Below the pieces are notes generated by a model. It did not search any database. It worked only from the letters and a program-made list of their open reading frames with translations, and was not told the DNA's origin. A stretch of DNA of 64,000 nt from contig OY757010.1 of the NCBI GenBank assembly GCA_963580285.1, positions 149,592,675 to 149,656,674 on the forward strand. Reading direction: 5' to 3'. The translations under genes and the position numbers were made by a program. The stretch comes from Lucinisca nassula. Its lineage: Eukaryota; Mollusca; Bivalvia; Lucinida; Lucinidae. Shown here piece by piece: positions 1 through 9,497 of the stretch (the stretch's first letter is position 1; the number at the start of each line of letters is the position of its first letter).

Positions 1-1068
1 CTTTGAATCGACTGCCTATTTGAAATTCGCAAAATTGCAGTATGTTTCCCCTGGCTTTCTTTTCCGGATCATTACAGGGTCACTGATGAGGCTTTATTAG
101 CCGAAACTACGTAGTATGACCCATCTTCTTTCTTATGAATGTTTTCATTGGTCTTAAAGGAACTCATTTTTTTATTTTTATTTGCCTTCACTGCAGCTGG
201 TGTTGTGCCGTGTGGCGGCCGTAAAACGTCTCCCCGTACATCAACCATAGTGCAGTTTATATTTTACTTTTGGTCCTTTGAGATCAGCGTGAATATTCTG
301 AGTGAGTGAGTGAGTGAGTTTTTTAGTTTTACGTCCCACCAACAGCTAAGGTCATACGGAGACGGGACCTCGGTTTAAAGACTCATCCGAAAGTCTGGAG
401 AAGCCCGGGATCGATCCTGCGATCCCTGGTTTACAAGGCGAGTAGCGTAACCACTGCACCACGGAGGCTTCTAGTGAATATTCTGAGAAATCAGAAATAA
501 ATTATTGGTTTAGACTCGTATTCTAGACAGGTTTTTAATTATTTGGACCCCATTTTGATTTATATCAGTCTTTGAATCGACTGCCTATTCGAAATTCGCA
601 AAATTGCAGTATGTTTCCTCTGGCTTTCTTTGCCGGATCATTACAGGGTCACTGATGAGGCTTTATTAGCCGAAACTACGTAGTATGACCCATCTTCTTT
701 CTTATGAATGTTTTCATTGGTCTTAAAGGAACTCATTTTTGATTTTTATTTGCCTTCACTGCAGCTGGTGTTGTGCCGTGTGGCGGCCGTAAAACGTCTC
801 CCCGTACATCAACCATAGTGCAGTTTATATTTTACTTTTGGTCCTTTGAGATCAGCGTGAATATTCTGAGAAATCAGAAATAAATTATTGGTTTAGACTC
901 GTATTCTAGACAGGTTTTTAATTATTTGGACCCCATTTTGATTTATATCAGTCTTTGAATCGACTGCCTATTCGAAATTCGCAAAATTTCAGTATGTTTC
1001 CTCTGGCTTTCTTTGCCGGATCATTACAGGGTCACTGATGAGGCTTTATTAGCCGAAACTACGTAGTA
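1..1068. repeat. 383-bp direct repeat, two and a third copies
   Basis: Three tandem copies start at 1, 570 and 953, each opening with CTTTGAATCGACTGCCTAT. The second copy (570-952) is 383 bp. The first is about 186 bp longer because a SINE sits inside it. The third stops at 1068, where a different satellite begins. The copies are almost identical outside the SINE, which points to a recent duplication. No reading frame of note is present. Confidence 0.9.
303..473 (-). mobile_element. SINE-1, tRNA-derived SINE with 14-bp target duplication
   Basis: Read on the minus strand, a tRNA-like head (GCCTCCGTGGTGCAGTGGTT as box A region, GGATCGATCCCGGG as box B region) is followed by a non-tRNA body and a tail of (CTCA)n, seen on the plus strand as GAGTGAGTGAGTGAG. 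The 14-bp sequence GTGAATATTCTGAG flanks it at 289-302 and 474-487, and is single-copy in the second 383-bp repeat unit. That is direct evidence of insertion. Related copies lie at 25068-25125, 28305-28461, 30380-30535, 38827-38950 and 46218-46378. Confidence 0.93.
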
Positions 1069-2790
1069 ATTTAAAGCGTACGGCCGCGAAAACCCAATTT
1101 TCGTCCTGCCACAAATGCACCCAGATGAAAAATTGTTCCAAATCACAAAACTTTTACCATCATGTTGTAGGCAACAAAAATCTATGTAAGAAAATGGAAA
1201 TTAAATTTTGCTCCGATCAGCGTTTAAAGCGTACGGCCGTGAACACTCAATTTTCATCCTGCTGGAAATGCAACATCAATTTTCATCCTGCTGAACCTGT
1301 CCAGTTAGCAGGATGGCGGCACAACAGGATGAGAAATTCTTCTGAATTTCAAAATATTTACCACCATGTTGTAGGCACCTAATAACTATGTAAGAAACTA
1401 GAAATCAAATTTAGCCCTTTCCCGTCTTTAAAGCAGCATACGGCCGAGAAAACCCAATTTTCGTCCTGCCACAATTACACGCAGATGAAAAATTGTGTCA
1501 AATCACAAAACTTTAACCATCATGTTGTAGGCAACACAAATCTATGTAAGAAACTGGAAATTATATTTGGCCCCTATCACTGCATAAAGCGTACGGCCGT
1601 GAAAACTCAATTTTCATCCTGCTGGAAATGCAACATAATGAAAAGTTGATCGGACCCTCAAAACTTTAACCACTATCGGGTAGGCAACAAAAACCTATAT
1701 GGAAATGTAGCAGTCGAATACGGCCCCGTTCGTCCGTTCAAATGTAGTACACAAAAGAACCGTTTTCATCCTGCTGAACCTGTCAAGTTAGCAGGATGGC
1801 AGCACAGCAGGGTGAGAAATTCTTCTGAATCTCAAAATATATACCACCATATTGTAGGCACCTAAAAACTATGTAAGAAACTAGAAATCAAATTTAGCCC
1901 TTTCCCGTCTCTAAAGCGTGCGGCCGGTACGGCCGCGAAAACCCAATTTTCGTCCTGCCACATATTCGCCCAGATGAAAAATTGTTTCAAATCACAAAAC
2001 ATTTACCATCATGTTGTAGGCAAGTTAGCAGGATGGCAGCACAGCAGGATGAGAAATTCTTCAAATATTTCAAAATATTTACCACCATGTTGTAGGCACC
2101 TAAATACTATATAAGAAACTAGAAATCAATCATAGCCCTTTCCCGTCTTTAAATGTACGGCCGCGAAAACTCAATTTTCGTCCTGCCACAATATCCCAAG
2201 ATGAAAAATTGTTTCAGATCACAAAACTTTTACCATCATGTTGGCAACAAAAATCTATGTAAGAAAGTTGTACTTAAATTTGGCTTCTATCAGCGTTTAA
2301 AGCGTACGGCCTTGAAAGCTCAATTTTCATCCTGCTGGAAATGCAATACCAATTTTTATCCTGCTGAACCTGTCAAGTTAGCAGGATGGCAGCACAGCAG
2401 GATGAGAAATTCTTCTGAATTTCAAAATATTTACTACCATATTGTGGGCTCCTAAAAACTATATAAGAAACTAGAAATCAAATTTAGCCCTTTCCCGTTT
2501 TAAAAGCGTACGGCCGCGAAAACCCAATTTTCGTCCTGCAACAATTTCGCCCAGATGAAAAATTGTTTCAATTCACAAAACATTTACCATCATGTTGTAG
2601 GCAACAAAAAACTATGTAAGAAAGTGGAAATTAAATTTGGCTTCTATCAGCGTTTAAAGCGTTCGGCCTTGAAAACTCAATATTCATCCTGCTGGAAAAG
2701 CAACATCATATTTCATTCTGCTGAACCTGTCAAGTTAGCAGGATGGCAGCACAGCAGGATGAGAAATTCTTCTCAATTTCAAAATATTAA
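1069..2790 (+). repeat. Satellite with about 360-bp higher-order unit
   Basis: The unit begins near the motif TACGGCCGCGAAAACCCAA, seen close to 1079, 1441, 1927, 2157 and 2511. Each unit holds two related halves: one carries TTTTCGTCCTGCCACAA, the other TTTTCATCCTGCTGGAAATG. It also has a GTTAGCAGGATGGC segment. Spacing is about 360 bp, with internal losses around 1930-2150. Short open frames of 85 to 169 codons cross the units but lack conserved starts, so I do not call them genes. Confidence 0.85.
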
Positions 2791-2805
2791 TATTAAGTTA
2801 TTATG

Positions 2806-3030
2806 TCGAAATTTCGAGTTACGAAGTCGAAATTTCGAGATACTAAGTCGAAATTTCGAGTTAATAAGTCGAAATTTCAAGATACTGAGTCGAATTTTCG
2901 AGATAATAAGTCGAAATTTCGAGTTATTATGTCGAAATTTCGAGATACTAAGTCGACATTTCGTGTTACTAAGTCGAAAATTCGAGTTACTAAGTCGAAA
3001 TTTCGAGATACTAAGTCGAAATTTCGAGAT
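2806..3030. repeat. 21-bp minisatellite built on a palindromic 12-mer
   Basis: About eleven units of 21 bp carry TCGAAATTTCGA, which is its own reverse complement, joined by a 9-bp spacer such as GATACTAAG or GTTACTAAG. Because 21 is a multiple of three, the array is open in several frames on both strands and gives KSKFRDT-like heptads. I read these as a by-product of the repeat. Confidence 0.93.
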
Positions 3031-3188
3031 ACCTCTCAAAAGAAAAAAGTATACCTGGCCCTAATGCTCTTCCGTACTTTTCTTATGAACTTCAACACCT
3101 GGAACACGGATGGTTCATTTACCCTGGCCAGTTCGAATTCGGTCGTGCGTCCCTAAAGAATTATTCCATTGGCTCCATCCAGATATTC

Positions 3189-3625
3189 GGCCCCGCCCAT
3201 CGAGGCTTGAAGAAATATATGGGCTGCATGATGCTTCCACGCAGAGCTGAAACCGACCCGCACACGAGTACTGGTAAACCGCTTAGAGGATCTAAGCCTG
3301 CCCAGGCAAAGCGGTGCAAGAAGGTCCGTCCATGTTGGTTTCATTGGGCGACAGGGCTTGAGATGTCATTTCATCTCTTTTACCCGACATTGATATGAAA
3401 TGACTTCTCAAGCCCTGTCGCCCAAATGAAACCAATAGAGTTTATAAGCATGGACGGTCCGACACTCACACCGCTTTGCCTGGGCAGGCTTAGATCCTCT
3501 AAGCGGTTTACCAGTACTCATGTGTGGGTCGGATTCAGCTCTGCGTGGAAGCATCATGCAGCCCATATATTTCTTCAAGAAATATATGGACTGCATGATG
3601 TGCAGGCCGCATATGGACAGGCCGA
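3189..3625. mobile_element. Inverted pair of R290 retroposons
   Basis: R290 is my label for an interspersed element of about 290 bp. In its sense direction it starts near GCCCCCGCCCATAGGGGCTT and ends in GACGTTAAACCTCAAA plus an (AACA)n-like tail. Here a sense copy on the plus strand (3189 to about 3385) abuts an antisense copy (about 3386-3625). Both lack the tail end, so together they form a large inverted repeat. Related copies elsewhere have 13-bp target duplications. Confidence 0.8.
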
Positions 3626-3722
3626 GCAATGGCTCTGGCGAGACTGCGCTTATGCGATAAATACTGTTTTACTTTGCGATAAGTACTGTTTTCTTAAGGG
3701 CTGATCCAAAAATCATAAAATT

Positions 3723-5040
3723 CATTTCTGTTGAGGTTTCATTTCTAGTGTCCCCGTGAACACTAGGTCATTTCGGAGACGTTGCTGCCGATTTTTTGGG
3801 ACTTTTACCCAACAATTAAATATCATCTGAATCCCTACCGCCATAGAAACCACTACGCTTTAAGGATCTTTTTAATCACTTTTCTCGATATTCGTCTGTC
3901 AATTCTCTTTCATCTCGTCTACATTTCTCTTCGGACTCATTTTCTCCATTTCTCTGGGAGAAGACACAAAATGACCCACAAGGGTATCGTTAAACCCCAA
4001 ACAATCAATCACGAAAAATTTGTGATCATATTTGAAAGAAACCAGTGATATCTATTCTGTTTAAGGAGCTGTGACGCTTCCAATTTTATTAATTTTAAAT
4101 GTGATCATTTTAAAGAAAAATACTCAGTCATTTTCACTATTCCGACAGTTTTCACAAATTGGATTTGATTGATTGTGTTGGGGCTCAACCCTTGTGGATC
4201 ATCATTCTGTGTCGTCTCTCAGAGATTACAGGAGGTAGTAGAGAAGAAAATGATGGAGAGAAAGAGGAAAATGGATGAAACTCAAGAAACAGAAGAAATA
4301 CAAACTTGCCCCGTGCTGTATTATGCTTCATCGCAGAGATGAAACCGACCGCACATTTATACTGGTTTTGTTTGTTTGATTGGAGGTTTAACGTCCCCGT
4401 CAACACTGTGAAGGTCATTCTGGAGACTTTGCTTCCAATTTTGTGGGACTTTTACCCGACATTGAGATGAAATGACATCTCAAGCCCTGTCGCCCAATGA
4501 AACCAATAGGGTTTATTAGCATGGACGGTCCGCCTCGCACCGCGGTTCCAAGAAGGCTTAGATCCTCTAAACGGTTTACCAGTACTAGTGTGCGGGTCTG
4601 ATTTAGCTCTGCGTGGAAGCATCATGCAGCCTCATTTATACTGGTAACCCGCTTAGTGGGGCTAAGCATGCCCAGGAAAAGTGGTGCGAGTTGGACCGTC
4701 CCTTCAAATGGACCCTCTGTCATTTCATCTCGGCAAATATCAGTTGGTCGCCCTGGTGACTAAGATGCTCAGCTAAGCACCCCACAAATTGGAAAACATA
4801 ATGTCAAATAGCAAACATGTATATTGGGCGCCGTTTTACTATTTTACGCAAAATGACCCACAAGGGTGTCGTTAAACCCCAAACAATCAATCACGAAACA
4901 TTTGTAATCATATTTGAAAGAAACCAGTGATATCTATTCTGTTTAAGGAGCTGCGACGCTTCCGATTTTATTAATTTTAAATGTGAGCATTTTAAAGAAA
5001 AATACTCAGTCATTTTTACCATCGCGGCGGTGTTCACAAA
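3723..5040. repeat. Repeat mosaic with a duplicated 175-bp block
   Basis: No gene is visible. The block at 3965-4138 recurs at 4850-5023. It contains ACCCACAAGGGT, GTTAAACCCCAAACAATC and a shared AT-rich stretch. Fragments of R290 lie at 3723-3815 and 4634-4712, with a fuller antisense copy between them. A segment at 4165-4330 (GTGGATCATCATTCTGTG) recurs at 5300-5430. Confidence 0.7.
4361..4632 (-). mobile_element. R290 retroposon
   Basis: The tail side is on the left (TTGTTTGTTTGATTGGAGG), so the sense strand is minus. It keeps the landmarks of the family: GTTTAACGTCCCCGTCAACA, CATTGAGATGAAATGACATC, ACCAATAGGGTTTATTAGC and GCGTGGAAGCATCATGCAGC. It ends before the GC-rich head. Confidence 0.83.
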
Positions 5041-5041
5041 T

Positions 5042-5278
5042 GAGCCAGCGCACGACAAAACCTACATTTAGACATGTGCGCCCAACGAAGACTCAGATCA
5101 GCCTGCGCATCCGCGCAGTCTGATCAGAGTCTTCGTTGTGCGCTCTAAGGATAGGCAAGGGCCCAGTGCTCCTTCATGCAGCAAGAGAAGTCGTTGGTTG
5201 GACAATATGGATGCGCAGACCTATCTGATTCTTCACTGGGCGCACATGTAAATTGTAGGAAATGCTGTGCCCCGGCTC
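5042..5278. mobile_element. MITE with imperfect 40-bp terminal inverted repeats
   Basis: The left end reads GAGCCAGCGCACGACAAAAC and the right end mirrors it as GAGCCGGGGCACAGCATTTC on the opposite strand. Both continue into ACATGTGCGCCC. The middle carries a hairpin at about 5080-5147, with GAAGACTCAGATCAG pairing with CTGATCAGAGTCTTC. This is a relative of the AGATCAGA cassette found in the TTAA-flanked MITEs. No transposase is present, so it is non-autonomous. Confidence 0.75.
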
Positions 5279-5805
5279 AAATTGGATTTGATTGAATGTG
5301 TTGTGGTTTAACCTTGTGGATCATCATTCTGTGTCGTCACTCAGAGGATACAGGAGGTAGTAGAGAAGAAAAGGTTGGATATGTGGGAAAGAGGCAAATG
5401 AAGAAAAAGAAGAAATAAAAACATGCCCCGTGCTGCATGATGCGTCCACGCAGAGCTGAAACTGGCCGTACATTAGTACTGTTAAACCGCTTAGAGGGCC
5501 TTAGCCTGCCCAGGCAAAGTGGTGCGAGTTGGACCTTCCTTTAGTCATTTCGTCTCAATGTCGAGCCTCATCTAACTGTAGGTTAATATCAGTTGGGCGC
5601 CCTGGTGACTAAGATGCTCGCCTAACCACCCCCAAAATTGAATATCTTCTCATTATAACAAATGAATGTCACATTCTACATTCAATGGCTCGAACACTAT
5701 TAAAAATTGTCCGAGACAGAGACAGTTTGACATAGAAACATGGTACTAATTCAGGGACAAAGTGGGGATTATATAAAGGATCTTTACATTCTTGTGATGA
5801 ATACC
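5279..5805. other. Gene-free stretch with repeat fragments
   Basis: It contains a second copy of the GTGGATCATCATTCTGTG segment (5300-5430) and a sense R290 fragment (about 5420-5550). After these comes AT-rich unique-looking sequence in which I see no coding signal. Confidence 0.6.
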
Positions 5806-5994
5806 AAACATATTTCATCGAGTGTGTTGAAAGCATCACAATTTTCACGATTGCGAAGCACGGGTGAAAATTCTGATATTTTCAACACACGAAGTGACTC
5901 GGGCGATGTACTATAATTGAACAGCTGTTCGTAACATACTTCGCACTCGTGAAAATTTCTAGTGTTGTCAAACACACTCGATGAAATATGTTTT
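5806..5994. mobile_element. MITE with terminal repeats ATTTCATCGAGTGTGTT
   Basis: AAACATATTTCATCGAGTGT at the left is mirrored by ACACTCGATGAAATATGTTT at the right. An internal pair (GCGAAGCACGGGTGAAAAT and CACTCGTGAAAATTTC) suggests further foldback. The element is 189 bp and has no coding capacity. Confidence 0.82.
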
Positions 5995-6202
5995 CAACAC
6001 ATTCGATGAAATAGAAAAAGTAATTTTCTCTTTATTTTACACGAAAAACAAATCAATAAAAATAGTCCGGGCTGCTACTGTGAAAATAACATGGTCATGT
6101 TATTTTTCACAGTATATTTTTATTTGTTTCAGATACGAGTGCGTTGATTTCACCGCTAAGTATAAAATAAAACTGGACATCTTTTCAATCGTCTATGAGT
6201 TG

Positions 6203-6273
6203 AAGGTATCTCGTGTGCATGCATCAGAATCGCCTCTTTGAGGCGATTCTGATGCATGCGCACAACATACCTT
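6203..6273. repeat. Hairpin of the GAATCGCCTC cassette
   Basis: A near-perfect 71-bp palindrome runs from AAGGTAT to ATACCTT. Its apex is GAATCGCCTCTTTGAGGCGATTC. The same apex occurs at 8080-8150, 20562-20678, 34600-34720, 35683-35752 and 45063-45137, in different element backgrounds. An unrelated palindrome (ACTGTGAAAATAACATG arms) lies just upstream at about 6077-6115. Confidence 0.88.
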
Positions 6274-6383
6274 TTCAAGACTATGTAAGGACAAATCCCC
6301 AAATATATTCATATTAATAGATTGTCCCATGGACTCAAGAACGATTTATTGGTGTTCGAGTCAGTGAAGTAGTATTTGTTTAA

Positions 6384-6609
6384 CCCATTGTATACTAGTG
6401 GACTCTTCCATTGCTATATGTTGGACAAGTCCATTTGTCATATAAGGGTAATAGGCCTATTTTTTCATCTTTTATTCATTTTTGACGAAATATTCTGTTA
6501 GCAAATAGTGCAGGCCCTGATCAGACGCCGCGTTCTGCGGCGTCTGATCTGGGCCTGCATGGTTTGCCATGGTACCCCACCCAATTAGGGCTTTCCCGCA
6601 TGCAATGGG
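6384..6609. mobile_element. Family B MITE, TTAA-flanked (piggyBac-like)
   Basis: TTAA occurs on both sides (6380-6383 and 6610-6613). The ends CCCATTGTATAC and GCATGCAATGGG are inverted repeats. The core at 6501-6567 is a hairpin: GTGCAGGCCCTGATCAGACG pairs with CGTCTGATCTGGGCCTGCA. TTAA target duplication with a terminal CCC is the known signature of piggyBac-type transposition; assignment to that superfamily is inferred from the ends alone. Related copies are at 46649-46873, 51096-51605, 53345-53552 and 54628-54853. Confidence 0.88.
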
Positions 6610-6613
6610 TTAA

Positions 6614-6896
6614 ATTAAGGTTTTACGTCCCTGTCAGCACTATTTAGGTCATTTTGGAGACGTTTTGGAGACGATTTTGTGGGGCTTTTATCCAACAATG
6701 ATGTGAAATGACTTCTCAAGCCCTACCGCTCAAATATACCAATAGGGCTTTCCTTTCCATGGAACATATTTATATGCAGGGACGGTCCGACTCACACCAC
6801 TTTGTCTTGGCATGTTTTGACCTTCTAAGCGGTTTACCAGTACCCATGCGTGGAAGCACCATGCAGCCAAATCTATTTCTTCAAGTCCCGAAGGGT
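6614..6896 (-). mobile_element. R290 retroposon
   Basis: The antisense landmarks appear in order: GGTTTTACGTCCCTGTCAGC, GACTTCTCAAGCCCTACCGC, GACGGTCCGACTCACACCAC, and GTGGAAGCACCATGCAGCC. It is more diverged than the copies at 51 and 52 kb. It runs straight into the GT-rich microsatellite. Confidence 0.78.
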
Positions 6897-7018
6897 GCTG
6901 GCGGTGGTGGTGGTGGTGTGCGTGCGTGCGTGCGGCGTGCGTGCGTGCGTACGTGCGTGCGTGCGTGTGTGTGTGTGTATGTGTGTGTGTGTGTGTGTGT
7001 GTGTTGTGTGGGGGGGGG
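6897..7018 (+). repeat. GGT/GCGT/GT microsatellite
   Basis: A compound simple repeat: GGTGGT, then GCGTGCGT, then a long GT run with single interruptions, ending in a run of nine or more G. The open frames across it on both strands are low-complexity (HTHTHT or VCVCVC) and are not genes. Confidence 0.96.
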
Positions 7019-7188
7019 CTTAGTATCAATAGTAATAAATGTACCCACCCAATATCCTGAAGGGCCTGATAATTCACTGTTTGTACCCACCACCCACCTA
7101 GGTACAGACTCGAAAATTTTTGCTTTTTGTTCTGTTCACATTTCAGGAATTGCATTGCAAAAACATCTTTATCAGGTCTTATTTAATT

Positions 7189-7340
7189 GGCCTCCGTAGC
7201 CTTGTGGTTAAGAGCACCGACTCTTTAACATTATATCTCACCACTGTGGGTTCGATCTTCGCTCGGGTCGCCAGTGGGACGCCGAGTTATGGAACGGAAG
7301 ATCTGGTAATTTTTCATCGGGTAGTCTGGTTTTTTGCCCA
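7189..7340 (+). mobile_element. tRNA-derived SINE head
   Basis: GGCCTCCGTAGCCTTGTGGT looks like a tRNA acceptor and box A segment and GTGGGTTCGATCTTC like box B. They are about 45 bp apart, with a long insert in the anticodon region. A body containing GCGCGATATAGGCAAAATAG follows, with no clear end. No tRNA cloverleaf closes (the 3' acceptor arm does not match), so this is a SINE and not a tRNA gene. Confidence 0.65.
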
Positions 7341-7562
7341 TCTCTGATCGGCGCGATATAGGCAAAATAGTCTGGAAAGGGCCATAAAGCAAACATGTAA
7401 TAGAGAATCCTACTTCTGCAAATGGCAAAGTTCAAATGTTTCTCGTTCGAACAGCCTGAATGAGACGGATCTAACCAGCAACATAATTTATGTTTGGTGC
7501 GTACTCATTACATATTACAAACCGGAGTAGGCTGAGAAAAACCACCTGACCTTCCGTTGCAG

Positions 7563-7672
7563 AACCCAAGGCGTCTCACATGGGTCCCGAGCGTGGCACA
7601 AACCATAGCGGTGAGAGACCTAATGATTAAAGAGGAGTCAAGGCTCTTACCAATTAGGCCACAGAGACCCGT
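7563..7672 (-). mobile_element. tRNA-like SINE fragment
   Basis: On the minus strand GGTCTCTGTGGCCTAATTGG followed by TAAGAGCC resembles the 5' half of a tRNA-derived SINE. A clear box B is missing. The region between it and 7935 is AT-rich with nothing else recognised. Confidence 0.45.
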
Positions 7673-7934
7673 TACTCATTACATTAATAAGTCCATGTTA
7701 TGAATACCCTATATATAGGAAAAAAGTGGGGTTTACAATAATACGTATCCATTTTTTCCTTATTTTTTTACATAACGTACATGTATATACGAGCACCAAC
7801 AATCTATGTTTGGACCAGAACTATGGAAAATATCAAACTGTCTAATCTAAAAAATGCTAGTTCTATATATACGTAGATGAAATACATAGGTGAAAGATGC
7901 CGTTATAGACCACAGGTGGTGGCAAAATATCACA

Positions 7935-8308
7935 TACAGTGAAACATCGATAACTCGAGCACGGATATCTCGTTTACCACTGATAATTCGAACTGGCTTT
8001 AAGAGGATTCTTCTCATAGCTTCAGCTATCAATATGTTTAGGTTAATCTGCGGATGCTTGTGCGATTTTATCTTGAAAAAAGGTATGTAGTGTGTACTCA
8101 TTAGAATCGCCTCATTGAGGCGATTCTAATGAGTACACACATCATACCTTAATTTTATTTTTTAAAAAAGTAAAAATATATTCCAAGGTCATCCCCATTA
8201 TGCCTCATGGCCTGGTAAGATGAGTAACCCTCAATAGTTCGAACTACCACTACCTCCAACAAACTTTCATGGTCCCGAAGGTGTTCGAGTTAATGAAGTT
8301 CGACAGTA
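7935..8308. mobile_element. MITE with TACAGTGAAACATCGATAAC ends and GAATCGCCTC hairpin
   Basis: The right end, read in reverse, is TACTGTCGAACTTCATTAAC, matching the left end with a few changes. The centre (8080-8150) is a 71-bp near-perfect palindrome with apex AGAATCGCCTCATTGAGGCG. A right-half relative lies at about 30545-30630. The open frames over it on both strands mirror each other and are products of the palindrome. Confidence 0.8.
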
Positions 8309-8348
8309 CTTCTGTCTCAAGACTTTCTACCAGACCCATGATATTTTG

Positions 8349-8604
8349 GTTGTTTGTTTTGGGGTTTAACAGCCCAGTCAGCACTTCGAGCCGGTCAGTT
8401 TACCCGGGCGGGTTTATACATAAGCAGTTAACCAGTACAGTGCACATTCTTTCGCAAGAAACTGAAAACTACCCTTCTTGAACCACCAGAGGGGAGAGAA
8501 TGACTGTAGAAAAGATTTCATGATCAATCTCCACGAAAGAATGTTGCCGACTGGCCCGGATCGAACCCGCGACCTCTTGACCAGCGCATCCGACTGAGCC
8601 ACCA
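8349..8604 (-). mobile_element. SINE-2, tRNA-derived
   Basis: On the minus strand a tRNA-like head GTGGCTCAGTCGGATGCGCT followed by GTCGCGGGTTCGATCCGGGC (box B) leads into a body with TTCTCTCCCCTCTGGTGG and CAAGAAGGGTAGTTTTCAG, and a 3' end GCTGTTAAACCCCAAAACAA. The body matches those at 24428-24680 and 35172-35450, which are in the plus orientation. The family is distinct from SINE-1. Confidence 0.82.
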
Positions 8605-8611
8605 TTTTTGT

Positions 8612-8895
8612 TTGTGTTGAGGCTTTACGTCACCCTCAACAATATTTAGGCCATATTGGAGACGTTGGATACGTTGCTTCCGATTCTGAGGGACTTTTAC
8701 CCGACATTGAGATGAAATGACATCTCAAGAACTACCGCCCAAAGAAACCACTATAGGGTTTAAGGAGCGGTCCGACTCCTGGGCAGGCTTTAGACTTTCT
8801 AAGTGGTTTACGAGACTTAAGTGTGGCTGGTTTCAGCTCTGTGCGGAAGCACCATACAGACCAATCTATTTCTCCAAGCCCCAATGGGCGGGGCG
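8612..8895 (-). mobile_element. R290 retroposon
   Basis: A nearly full antisense copy, from the GTTTGTGTTGAGGCTTTACG tail side to the CCCCAATGGGCGGGGC head. It lacks part of the middle (no ACCGCGGTTCC block). It lies directly beside SINE-2. Confidence 0.82.
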
Positions 8896-8955
8896 CTCAT
8901 AGTAGACAGACTTGTGTTTATTGCTACGATTGCTTTTAACCCTTTGCGTTGTCAT

Positions 8956-9202
8956 TTCAAAGCATTGTTAACTTAACAAGCTCGTTAGTGGCCAAACTGT
9001 TAACTGTTCTTTCAAGTACAATATCAAATACAGTGGTATTTGTTGCTGAAAAAAAAATGTGAGCAGCTTTTGCATTTTCAAACGCTTCTCACATTTGTTC
9101 AGCGAAAATTCTAGATTATTACATATCGTAGGTGCTAGAACAGATAACAATGTGACCGCTAACGAGCTCGTTAGTCTAGCGATGCTTTGAACAACCGGGC
9201 CC
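8956..9202. mobile_element. Foldback MITE of the GGGCCC-TTGTTCAAAG family
   Basis: The left end is TTTCAAAGCATTGTTAACTT. The right end mirrors it as GATGCTTTGAACAACCGGGC. Internal arms AGCTCGTTAG and CTAACGAGCTCGTTAG also pair. Related copies are at 30153-30300, 38065-38277 and, split by nested insertions, 36375-37254. The gene-free stretch from 9203 to 9497 holds only an antisense SINE-2 fragment (about 9356-9465). Confidence 0.75.
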
Positions 9203-9497
9203 AATTGTTTTATGTTGGCTGTTGAGAACGTTGTTTTATCCCACTATTGTTAACGATGTATAAATAATTCATAAAATCGTCTGATACCGTGTTTAATTTC
9301 ATCCCGAATAGATTGAATGGTCTCTTTACTTCTTTGACCCACCAGTGCCTTAAATTTGTTTGTTTGAGTTCAACGCCGAGTCAACACGATCTAGGTCTGA
9401 TCGAGCTGGTGAGTTTGTCTGCCGACAATTTTTTGTTTTCTAGAAAATGGCAACTAATCTTCTAGAATAAATTAACCCGTAGTACGCAAAAATCTGA

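Noticed and set aside
2555..3156. Coding frames with KSKFRDT or LSRNFE heptads
   Set aside because: They translate a 21-bp minisatellite and are open on both strands.
6708..7199. 163-codon frame across the GT microsatellite
   Set aside because: It joins R290 sequence to simple repeat and has mirror frames on the other strand.
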